Shown here: in pieces, positions 6,888-12,443 of the stretch
How the letters are laid out: each line of letters begins with the position of its first letter
How positions within the stretch are numbered: position 1 is the first letter of the stretch
Source: an uncultured Spirochaetia bacterium
GTDB lineage: Bacteria; Spirochaetota; CALGPD01
Direction of reading: 5' to 3'
Assembly (NCBI GenBank): GCA_937960625.1
Contig: CALGPD010000167.1
Location: forward strand, 1-12,443
Length of the DNA stretch: 12,443 bases
Position numbers and translations under genes: made by a program
The notes under the pieces: generated by a model
What the model was told of the DNA's origin: nothing
The model's input: only the letters and a program-made list of their open reading frames with translations
The model's database searches: none

Positions 6888-7205
6888 ATGGATATAATAA
6901 AAAAATTAACCCAAATATTAATTGAACGCAAGAATAAATCCGCGGATGAATCATACGTTGCAAAACTCTATTCAAAAGGCACTGATGCCATTCTTAAAAA
7001 AATAGGCGAAGAATCCACCGAATACGTTATGGCTGTAAAAGATAATGACAAGGAAAAAATTATCTATGAGGCAGCGGATTTGATTTTTCATTTATACGTT
7101 AGCTTGATTAATAATGATATTAAACCGGAAGTGGTATACAAAGAGCTTGAACGCAGGTTCGGGGTATCTGGCCTTGAGGAAAAGAAACAAAGGAAAGAAA
7201 AATGA
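6888..7205 (+). CDS. hisE: Phosphoribosyl-ATP pyrophosphohydrolase
   Basis: A 105-residue stand-alone HisE, which hydrolyses phosphoribosyl-ATP to phosphoribosyl-AMP and pyrophosphate, the second step of histidine synthesis. The MazG-like all-alpha fold is shown by LIERKNKSADESYVAKLYSKG, KKIGEESTE (metal-binding EExxE at 41-45), and EAADLIFHL (EAAD at 61-64), with the family ending FGVSGLEEKKQRK. The frame is open to a TTG at 6879, but ATG 6888 is preferred because the protein then begins MDIIKKLTQI in register with relatives. Neither start has a ribosome-binding site. The stop overlaps hisG as ATGA, so the first two steps of the pathway are encoded together, in reverse order. HisI and the rest of the pathway are not in the window. 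Confidence 0.94.
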   Translation: MDIIKKLTQILIERKNKSADESYVAKLYSKGTDAILKKIGEESTEYVMAVKDNDKEKIIYEAADLIFHLYVSLINNDIKPEVVYKELERRFGVSGLEEKKQRKEK

Positions 7206-8071
7206 TAAACGTTGAAAATAGAATGTTATTTGCCATACCCAAAAAAGGACGGTTATATGAACAATGTGCTCAATATTTAAAACGTATCGGTTTATCGTTC
7301 CGTAAACGCGACAGGCACGATATTGCTTTATGCGCAAACATGGATATTGCTATTGTTTTTCTCCCTGCAAAAGATATTGCTTTATACGTTGGTTCCGGTA
7401 AAGTTGATTTGGCAATAACCGGCCTTGATATTGTTGAGGAGTCCGGATTATCGGATGAGATTGACGTGAAACTTCCTTTAGGGTTTGGAAAATGTTCGTT
7501 GTCTTTGGCTGTTCCAAAAGTTTCCGGTTTAGCTCTTAAGGATTTTGAAAATAAACGCGTTGTAACTTCCTTTCCCAATTTAACCAAAAGGTTTTTTGAA
7601 GACGCGGGTCTTAAAAACGTACAAGTAAGTTATGTTTCAGGTTCGGTTGAAATTGCCTGTGCTTTAGGCGCCGCGGAAGGAATAACGGATTTAGTTCAAA
7701 CCGGAGACACTATTAAAGAAGCAGGGCTTGTTGTAATTGAAGAGATTTTTAAAACACAGGCTGCGCTTATTGCTAAGAAAGATTCAACACACAAAGATTT
7801 GATTGAAAAACTTTACGCAAGAATTCAGGGAATAGTTTACGCTGATGATTATGCTTTAATGGAATATAACGTAAAACGGGAAAACTTAAATAAATGCGTT
7901 AAACTTACACCGGGGTTAAAATCTCCCACCATCATGCCGCTTGATGATAATAATTGGGTGGCTGTTAAAAGCGTTGTAAAACGTAAAGAATCCAACGAGT
8001 TAGCAGATAAATTAAAATCCGAGGGCGCTTTTGATATTTTAATCACGGTTATGGAAAATTATAGGATGTAG
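7202..8071 (+). CDS. hisG: ATP phosphoribosyltransferase, long regulatory form
   Basis: A 289-residue HisG that joins ATP and PRPP to start histidine synthesis. The bilobed periplasmic-binding-protein-like catalytic part covers about 1-210: MLFAIPKKGRL at 8-18, VDLAITGLDIVEESG at 68-82, and the family signature EIACALGAAEGITDLVQTGDT (150-170), containing the PRPP-binding loop. A C-terminal ACT-like regulatory domain (about 212-286) marks the long, hexameric, histidine-inhibited form, which needs no HisZ. The ATG overlaps the hisE stop by 4 nt (ATGA) with AAAGGA about 8 nt upstream in hisE. An internal ATG at 7223 gives a start closer to some relatives but lacks a ribosome-binding site. No terminator hairpin is seen after it. 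Confidence 0.95.
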   Translation: MINVENRMLFAIPKKGRLYEQCAQYLKRIGLSFRKRDRHDIALCANMDIAIVFLPAKDIALYVGSGKVDLAITGLDIVEESGLSDEIDVKLPLGFGKCSLSLAVPKVSGLALKDFENKRVVTSFPNLTKRFFEDAGLKNVQVSYVSGSVEIACALGAAEGITDLVQTGDTIKEAGLVVIEEIFKTQAALIAKKDSTHKDLIEKLYARIQGIVYADDYALMEYNVKRENLNKCVKLTPGLKSPTIMPLDDNNWVAVKSVVKRKESNELADKLKSEGAFDILITVMENYRM

Positions 8072-8410
8072 GATTTAAATCTAATAAATATAGAAATTGG
8101 CCCTTTCAGTCTAGATTGAATGAATACAAAAATTAAACATGTATTTTATTTTTATAACATTTATGGTTTGAAAATATTGGGCAGCATGTAGACTTTTTTT
8201 TAATATTAACATGTATAATTACTATACTGCGTATAAATTTTTTAGAATTACAGGATTATGTGGAAAGCCGGAAAGGGTGGAGAAAATCAACAATTAAACG
8301 CAGCCGCGTGTAAACCCTATGGCCCCGGATATTTAGAGCCTGGATTAAAGTATCTCAGCTTTAATTTAAGGGGAAAGATTGATTATCAGAATTAACTTTA
8401 CATAAATTTT
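8072..8410. other. Intergenic region with a locally GC-richer islet
   Basis: After hisG there is no T-run terminator. The first half (8072-8250) is very AT-rich and holds three copies of ACATGTA or CATGTA without obvious meaning. From about 8258 to 8350 base composition changes sharply: about 47% G+C by hand count, against about 25% just upstream. This stretch contains a short open frame (listed separately) and a small hairpin ATTAAAG-TATCTCAG-CTTTAAT (8344-8365) with no following T-run. No known riboswitch or small RNA consensus is recognised. Confidence 0.4.
8258..8395 (+). CDS. Possible 45-codon frame or gene remnant
   Basis: An open frame from ATG 8258 to TAA 8393-8395 would give a 45-residue Gly/Pro-rich peptide starting MWKAGKGGENQQLNAAACKP and ending LRGKIDYQN. 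An AGGA (8252-8255) is only 2 nt from the ATG, too close for a good ribosome-binding site. A TAG at 8243 closes the frame upstream. A second frame through the same DNA is open up to TGTAA near 8310 and reads LQDYVESRKGWRKSTIKRSR, which looks equally protein-like, so the coding frame is not settled. The stretch may be a fragment of a transferred gene or mobile element, or a non-coding RNA. No family is recognised. Confidence 0.2.
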   Translation: MWKAGKGGENQQLNAAACKPYGPGYLEPGLKYLSFNLRGKIDYQN

Positions 8411-8456
8411 AAGTATTACTTGACAAAAGTAATACTTATGTTGTAAAATTATACTT
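8411..8456 (+). promoter_or_regulatory. Promoter and operator of the AbrB/PIN toxin-antitoxin pair
   Basis: An exact 11-bp inverted repeat, AAGTATTACTT (8411-8421) and AAGTAATACTT (8427-8437), straddles TTGACA (8420-8425). TAAAAT (8444-8449) follows after 18 nt; TATACT (8450-8455) overlaps it. The ATACTTATG of the right arm (8432-8440) recurs at 8451-8459, where its ATG is the start codon. A repressor bound here would cover the -35 box, as expected for autoregulation by the antitoxin complex. The predicted transcript starts at or just before the ATG, so it would be leaderless or nearly so. Confidence 0.65.
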
Positions 8457-8669
8457 ATGAAAGTTACATTAAAAGGACAGGTTACAATTCCTTTAAAATT
8501 CAGAAAATTTTTAGGCATTTCTCCCGGTTCGGAAATCGAATTCGTTACTGACAACGGAAAAGTATATATACAGAAAGTTGAAAGCCATGATAAGTTTGAA
8601 CAGGTGCGCGGGATTCTTGAAGGAAAATTTACTACTGATGAGATTATGAGTATGACCCGGGATTATTAA
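8457..8669 (+). CDS. vapB: AbrB/MazE-type antitoxin
   Basis: A 70-residue protein. Residues 1-48 form a swapped-hairpin AbrB/SpoVT DNA-binding domain: MKVTLKGQVTIPLKFRKFLGI, then PGSEIEFVTDNGKVYIQKV. The C-terminal tail (about 50-70, GILEGKFTTDEIMSMTRDY) is the segment that in VapB antitoxins wraps around the PIN toxin, and its EIM.MTR pattern is typical. It should bind the operator just upstream and hold the following nuclease inactive. The ATG at 8457 has no Shine-Dalgarno motif and lies 7 nt after the -10 box. The stop overlaps the toxin start as TAATG. Antitoxin-first order and coupling are usual for vapBC. Confidence 0.92.
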   Translation: MKVTLKGQVTIPLKFRKFLGISPGSEIEFVTDNGKVYIQKVESHDKFEQVRGILEGKFTTDEIMSMTRDY

Positions 8670-9073
8670 TGGATAAAATACTCGTTGATTCTAATATTAT
8701 ACTTGATTTATTAACAAACGACCCTGTTTGGGCAGATTATTCAAAAAGTAAACTTAGCGAATTAGAAAAACAATATGATTTAATTATAAATTCTATAATA
8801 TATTCAGAGATTAGTATTGGATTTGAAACGCAAATTGAAATTGATAACATTTTGCTTCAATTAGGATTAAAATTTGAAAAAATTCCAAAATCTTCATTAT
8901 TCAGGGCAGGCAAAGCTTTTTTAGAATACAGACGTAATTGTGGAAAAAGAATATCTACTTTACCGGATTTTTTTATTGGAGCTCATGCTGAGACAATGGG
9001 TTATAAACTATTAACAAGAGATAAGAAAAAATATATAACGTATTTTCCTGAAGTAAGCTTAATTCTACCTTAA
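8669..9073 (+). CDS. vapC: PIN-domain ribonuclease toxin (VapC-type)
   Basis: A 134-residue PIN nuclease, presumably cutting RNA (often tRNA in this family) when the antitoxin is lost. The acidic metal-binding residues are visible: D7 in VDSNIILDLL, E47 in YSEISIGFE, D100 in LPDFFIGAHA and D118 in LLTRDKKKY. Length and layout match VapC, so it looks intact and active. The ATG shares its A with the antitoxin stop. The 3' end overlaps the tail of the convergent channel gene by 9 bp (9065-9073), so the two transcripts would be antisense at their ends, and there is no room for a terminator between them. Confidence 0.92.
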   Translation: MDKILVDSNIILDLLTNDPVWADYSKSKLSELEKQYDLIINSIIYSEISIGFETQIEIDNILLQLGLKFEKIPKSSLFRAGKAFLEYRRNCGKRISTLPDFFIGAHAETMGYKLLTRDKKKYITYFPEVSLILP

Positions 9074-10924
9074 AACTTTCCTAACAAATGCAACCGTGAA
9101 GTATGACATCAAAAATAAGCCCACGAAGCCTTCAAGCGCGGATAGAATAGCGCTTATAAAGTTTTGCGGTGAAATATCTCCGTACCCGATAGTTAAAAAC
9201 GTTATGGCGCTGTAGTATGCAGAGTTTACAACTTTATTTAAATAAGCGAATTTCAACATGGGTTTTAGTTTGCCGCCTCCGTCATGCACAATAACTCCCG
9301 GCAGCAAATACAAAAACGCGAATAAAATCCACGTTACTCCCATTGCTCCGATAATTTTCATCGGCCTTGTACCGTATCCGCCGACCCAGTCAAATATCAT
9401 TTTTTCAAAAAAGCATAAAAGCAGTTTTATGATTTTAACTATTCCTTTATTTTGAGTTTTTATTCGCGCTTTTTTCGCGTTTAATTTACTTCGCCTAAAA
9501 CAAAGATATGCCTCGTCTTCTTCGTTATATTTTCCCGTTGCCCTGTAATTTTCTTTTAATAGATGAAATTGCTCGGCTTTTTCATCCTCATGCGTGTCTT
9601 TTTGATTGACAATTAAATCTCTGACTTTATTTTTTTCCCAATCAAGATAAATTTTGCCCGGATTTTTCATTCGCGCAATGTTAAGTTCGGTAATGTTGTC
9701 TATTTCCATAATATCGCGCACAATGGAATCTTTTAAATCTAGAACTTTACATGATTTAAAGCGGAAATCAACGTAAAAATTAAACTGGCAGTCTTTGAAG
9801 TAAATTTTATTTATTACAGCGTCCGTAAAGTAAATATTTCCTTTGCCGAAACGGGTGTCTAGAAAATTCACGTTGCCTTTACCAAACTCCGAGCGCGTGA
9901 AATTTATTTCTCCGTCCCCGAACTTAGTGCTTGAAAAACTCACGTCTCCGTCACCAAACCGGGTTAGGGTAAATGAAATATCACCTCTGCCGAAAACCGC
10001 GTTTGAGAAATAAATATTGCCTTTCTGGAATTTTGCCATAAAAAAGATAACGTTTCCGTCTCCGAAGTTTGTATCCATAAACTCAAACTTGCCATGCCCG
10101 AACTCGGACCCGGAAAAATCCACTTCCCCAGTTCCGAAAACCGCGTCTGAGAAATCTATTGTGCTGTTTCCGAAGTTTGCATCCTTAAAAGAAACCTTGC
10201 CATCCCCAAACCGGGTTTTGTTGAAAATTACTTCTGCTTGTTCTCCGGGTTTATTATCTTCTTCCTGTTTCTGTTCATCAATAAAAAATTGGGTAATGCT
10301 TTCAAACCCAGCACCCCCGAATTCCGCTCCGGAAAAATCAATATCACCCTGGCCAAACAACGTATTGGAAAAGTTTACTCTTCCCGCTCCGAAAGTGCAT
10401 TTATAAAATAATATATTTCCGTCACCGAAAACGGTATTAGAAAAATCAACATCTTCTTTTCCGAATGTGCAGTAGGAGAAATCGGTTTTTCCGTTGCCGA
10501 ACAATACGTCTTTAAAAATTACCTGCCCCGCGCCGAAATCGGAATTATTAAAGTTAATATCCCCGTTGCTGAAAACCGCGCTGTAAAACGAGTCATCGTT
10601 TTGACCGAAATTTGAATAGCTGAAATCAATTCCCTGTTCGCATTGAAAAAAAGCGTTTTTTGCTGAAAATTCATTAAGTTCGATCATATCGTTTTCAGGC
10701 ATATTATTTTGTTTCCTGTATTCAAACAACGAGAAATTTTGAACAAAACAATTATCAAGGTTAACGGGTTTTTTATCTGAAATCAACTTGTAAATATTGT
10801 TTCCGTCAAAAACGGGATATTCTTTAACTATACGCCTTCCGTCAAATAATATTAGTTCGATTAAAGCCTTGTCTCCGTGGCTGTACTTTCCCGTTTTAGG
10901 TAAATTTAAATAAGTGTATTGCAA
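9065..10924 (-). CDS. Repeat-solenoid protein fused to a two-TM potassium-channel pore
   Basis: A 619-residue protein. Residues 1-105: polar, beta-rich N-terminus, no signal peptide. Residues 106-201 and 239-370: eight plus eleven consecutive 12-residue repeats FGxGx[V/I]xFxxxx; Phe at positions 1 and 8 is present in all nineteen, Gly2 in 17 and Gly4 in 16. A 37-residue insert (202-238), acidic and Gln-rich, splits them. Residues 371-445: decaying repeats. Residues 449-488: charged helical linker (AEQFHLLKENYRATGKYNEE). Residues 495-517: amphipathic, possibly an interfacial helix. TM1 about 522-546, pore loop with TIGYGD (578-583), TM2 about 588-614. The filter predicts K+ selectivity; the repeats should form a cytoplasmic beta-solenoid. 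The start is TTG 10924, fixed by GGAG (complement of 10931-10934) 6 nt upstream. It is the third gene of the fumarase operon, 11 nt after the beta subunit. Confidence 0.9.
   Translation of the reverse strand: MQYTYLNLPKTGKYSHGDKALIELILFDGRRIVKEYPVFDGNNIYKLISDKKPVNLDNCFVQNFSLFEYRKQNNMPENDMIELNEFSAKNAFFQCEQGIDFSYSNFGQNDDSFYSAVFSNGDINFNNSDFGAGQVIFKDVLFGNGKTDFSYCTFGKEDVDFSNTVFGDGNILFYKCTFGAGRVNFSNTLFGQGDIDFSGAEFGGAGFESITQFFIDEQKQEEDNKPGEQAEVIFNKTRFGDGKVSFKDANFGNSTIDFSDAVFGTGEVDFSGSEFGHGKFEFMDTNFGDGNVIFFMAKFQKGNIYFSNAVFGRGDISFTLTRFGDGDVSFSSTKFGDGEINFTRSEFGKGNVNFLDTRFGKGNIYFTDAVINKIYFKDCQFNFYVDFRFKSCKVLDLKDSIVRDIMEIDNITELNIARMKNPGKIYLDWEKNKVRDLIVNQKDTHEDEKAEQFHLLKENYRATGKYNEEDEAYLCFRRSKLNAKKARIKTQNKGIVKIIKLLLCFFEKMIFDWVGGYGTRPMKIIGAMGVTWILFAFLYLLPGVIVHDGGGKLKPMLKFAYLNKVVNSAYYSAITFLTIGYGDISPQNFISAILSALEGFVGLFLMSYFTVAFVRKVLR
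9815..10609 (-). repeat. Coding region of nineteen 36-bp repeats
   Basis: This is the DNA behind residues 106-370 of the channel protein. Units are 36 bp long and diverged in sequence at the DNA level while the protein pattern is kept, so the array is old and under selection rather than a recent expansion. The unit phase is exact on both sides of an interruption at 10211-10321. Confidence 0.85.
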
Positions 10925-10935
10925 ATTTTTCTCCG

Positions 10936-11559
10936 TTATTTTAAACCTTTTATCAAATTATCAAAGATTTTTCCACTGGAATTTTTTATTTTTTTATGAA
11001 GAGAGTTCCCGTGAGAATCCATTGTTACAGTACATAAAAAATTTTCCACCTCAAGTACCCAAACCGCTTCAGGCACCCCCAATTCATGTAAAAAATAAAC
11101 GTTTTTAACTTTTTTTATTTTATCAGCTGTTAATGTTGCCGCGCCTCCGGTAGCGTGTAAATAAACACAGGTGTTTTCTTTTAATGCTAATGAGGTTTTT
11201 TCTCCCATTCCGCCTTTGCCGATTACACCGTTTAAATTAAAATGGCTTATAATATCACTTTCATACGGCTCTTCCCTTATACTCGTTGTAGGCCCCCCGG
11301 CAATGAACTGCCAATTATCCGTGTGTTTTTTCATAACAGGCCCGCAATGATATAAAAAAGCCCGGTTTAACAGGTTTTTTAGCTCATTATATTCATCTGA
11401 AAATTTATTTTCCTTTATATATGTTTTAAAAGCGAATTTATGAAACGCGTCCCGCCCGGTTAAGATTGTTCCGCTTATTGAAACCACATCGCCTATTTTT
11501 AGCGAAGAAATTGCGGCTTTTTCACAAGGGCTTTTTATCTGAATTACTTTATTACTCAA
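10936..11559 (-). CDS. Class I fumarate hydratase, beta (C-terminal) subunit
   Basis: A 207-residue subunit of the two-part iron-sulfur hydro-lyase that interconverts fumarate and malate. Family motifs: GDVVSISGTILTGRDAFHK (23-41), YHCGPV (70-75), AGGPTTSIREE (87-97), GVIGKGGMG (111-119), ATGGAATL (136-143) and ELGVPEAVWVLEVENF (159-174), then MDSHGNSL. The nearest alternatives are L-tartrate dehydratase and related hydro-lyases; fumarase is the best guess. The start is TTG 11559: GGGAGG (complement of 11567-11572) lies 7 nt upstream, while another TTG at 11565 is only 1 nt from that site and is unlikely. It overlaps the alpha gene by 8 nt, so the subunits are translationally coupled. The stop is followed at once by the CGGAG that serves the channel gene. 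Confidence 0.93.
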   Translation of the reverse strand: MSNKVIQIKSPCEKAAISSLKIGDVVSISGTILTGRDAFHKFAFKTYIKENKFSDEYNELKNLLNRAFLYHCGPVMKKHTDNWQFIAGGPTTSIREEPYESDIISHFNLNGVIGKGGMGEKTSLALKENTCVYLHATGGAATLTADKIKKVKNVYFLHELGVPEAVWVLEVENFLCTVTMDSHGNSLHKKIKNSSGKIFDNLIKGLK

Positions 11560-12424
11560 TTTCAAACCTCCCGCCGGAAAAATATTTTAACGTTTTTCTT
11601 CTGCATGCCCAGCACATGTATGAAATACTTACAAAAAACGACGCGGGTATGCGGTTTAAATAATCAACGAAAACGTCTAAAACCGTTACATTGCCTCCAT
11701 AACCCATTGGCCCAATTTTCAACGTGTTTGCTTTATCCAAAGACCATGTTTCTATTTCGGATAAAGCCTTATCAGGGTTTCTTGAACCTATTTTACGGAA
11801 AAGCTGTTTTTTTGCGTGTTTGAGGGAATCTGCCCTGTCCCCGCCTATACATACACCGAGTATGCCAGGAGCACAGCCAAACCCCTGTGCTTGATATACG
11901 CTGTCAAGAATGCATTTTTTTACTCCGTTTATATCCCGCCCCGCTCCTATGCTTTCATCAGGCAGGGAATATTGCCTGCCCATGTTTTCACAGCCTCCAC
12001 CTTTAAGCATGAGTTTGATTTCAAGATAATCATTATCCCAAAGAATAAAATCAACAGCAGGATGTCCTTTGCCCGTATTATCGCCTGTGTTTTTATTCGT
12101 TAGCGGGTTGACTGAATTAGGCCGCAGATAGTTTAATTCACACGCTTTTTTTACGCTTTGAATTATTTTTTGTTCAAGCGTGCTTTTTTCCATGTGCGCG
12201 GGGTAATTTACAATAAAATAATTTGTTCCCGTGTCCTGGCAAATTGGCGTGCTTTTTTCGTTAGCAAGCTTTACGTTTTCAATTACATCAGCCAGAGCAA
12301 ACTTTGCCGGAGTATTTTCAGTTTCGTTGTTATACGCGTTGTTTATGGAAGACAAAACATCATCGGGTAATAAGCAGGACGTTTGTTTTATTAATTCAAG
12401 CAACGCGTTGTCTATATTTTGCAT
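11552..12424 (-). CDS. Class I fumarate hydratase, alpha (N-terminal) subunit
   Basis: A 290-residue catalytic subunit carrying the [4Fe-4S] cluster. Seen: PICQDTGTNYF (60-70) with C62, GDNTGKGHPAVDF (114-126), LKGGGCENMGRQYSLP (140-155) with C145, FGCAPGILGVCIGGDRA (182-198) with C184, and GPMGYGGNVTVLDV (238-251). C62 and C184 occupy canonical cluster positions; C145 is a candidate third ligand. The end VSISYMCWACRR is typical of alpha subunits before the beta partner begins. Such enzymes are oxygen-sensitive, in keeping with anaerobic life. Related hydro-lyases (tartrate dehydratase) cannot be fully excluded. The ATG at 12424 has a weak AAGAGA upstream; the promoter would lie beyond the right edge. 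It is first in the operon with the beta subunit and the channel. Confidence 0.93.
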   Translation of the reverse strand: MQNIDNALLELIKQTSCLLPDDVLSSINNAYNNETENTPAKFALADVIENVKLANEKSTPICQDTGTNYFIVNYPAHMEKSTLEQKIIQSVKKACELNYLRPNSVNPLTNKNTGDNTGKGHPAVDFILWDNDYLEIKLMLKGGGCENMGRQYSLPDESIGAGRDINGVKKCILDSVYQAQGFGCAPGILGVCIGGDRADSLKHAKKQLFRKIGSRNPDKALSEIETWSLDKANTLKIGPMGYGGNVTVLDVFVDYLNRIPASFFVSISYMCWACRRKTLKYFSGGRFEIE

Positions 12425-12443
12425 ACTAATCTCTTTTAATTGT

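Noticed and set aside
7270..7587. Minus-strand frame inside hisG
   Set aside because: Antisense shadow of a clear HisG; no ribosome-binding site and no motifs.
8258..8395. Riboswitch, SRP RNA, RNase P or tmRNA fragment
   Set aside because: I compared it from memory with the conserved cores of these RNAs and found no match; the position after hisG and before vapB also gives no regulatory reason.
10017..10406. Plus-strand open frame opposite the repeat array
   Set aside because: It is the antisense of the 36-bp coding repeats; the repeated composition keeps it open. The minus strand has a full domain architecture and a strong ribosome-binding site.
9815..10609. Possible CRISPR array or tandem DNA repeat
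   Set aside because: The 36-bp unit is in frame, diverged at DNA level and conserved at protein level, with no constant repeat plus unique spacers.

Overview
The window is AT-rich DNA (about one third G+C by eye) from a bacterium with sigma70-type promoters (TTGAAA/TATATT before argS, TTGACA-like boxes elsewhere) and Shine-Dalgarno motifs in front of several genes. TTG start codons are frequent: the acyl-CoA ligase, the fumarase beta subunit and the channel all appear to use one. The housekeeping set (ArgS, CinA, HisE, long-form HisG, two-subunit Fe-S fumarase) fits an anaerobic or facultative bacterium. I cannot assign a phylum; the promoter style argues against Bacteroidota.

Layout. Bases 1-573 carry the end of a hicA toxin gene and a complete hicB antitoxin gene. 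Bases 574-2165 are accessory: an orphan 86-aa protein and a GNAT acetyltransferase, bracketed by two degenerate stretches resembling dispersed intergenic repeats, then a mostly empty region with one possible 56-codon gene on the minus strand. Bases 2166-4975 hold argS-cinA on the minus strand (1-nt stop/start overlap) with a recognisable argS promoter. A dyad-rich divergent spacer (4976-5304) precedes an AMP-forming acyl-CoA ligase, then hisE-hisG (4-nt overlap) with its own candidate promoter. Bases 8072-8456 hold a locally GC-richer islet of unknown nature, followed by the promoter/operator of an AbrB-PIN (VapBC-type) toxin-antitoxin pair (8457-9073). The toxin gene collides tail to tail, overlapping by 9 bp, with the last gene of a minus-strand operon that reads fumarase alpha, fumarase beta, then a 619-aa protein.

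The 619-aa protein is the most notable item. It has nineteen exact 12-residue repeats (FGxGx[V/I]xFxxxx), split 8 + 11 by a 37-residue hydrophilic insert, then a linker, then a two-TM potassium-channel-like pore module with the filter TIGYGD. It looks like a beta-solenoid fused to a K+ channel. Its TTG start lies 11 nt after the fumarase beta stop with a strong GGAG between them, so its expression is tied to fumarase. The repeat period of 12 differs from ordinary pentapeptide repeats, and the pairing with fumarase is unusual as far as I can judge from memory.
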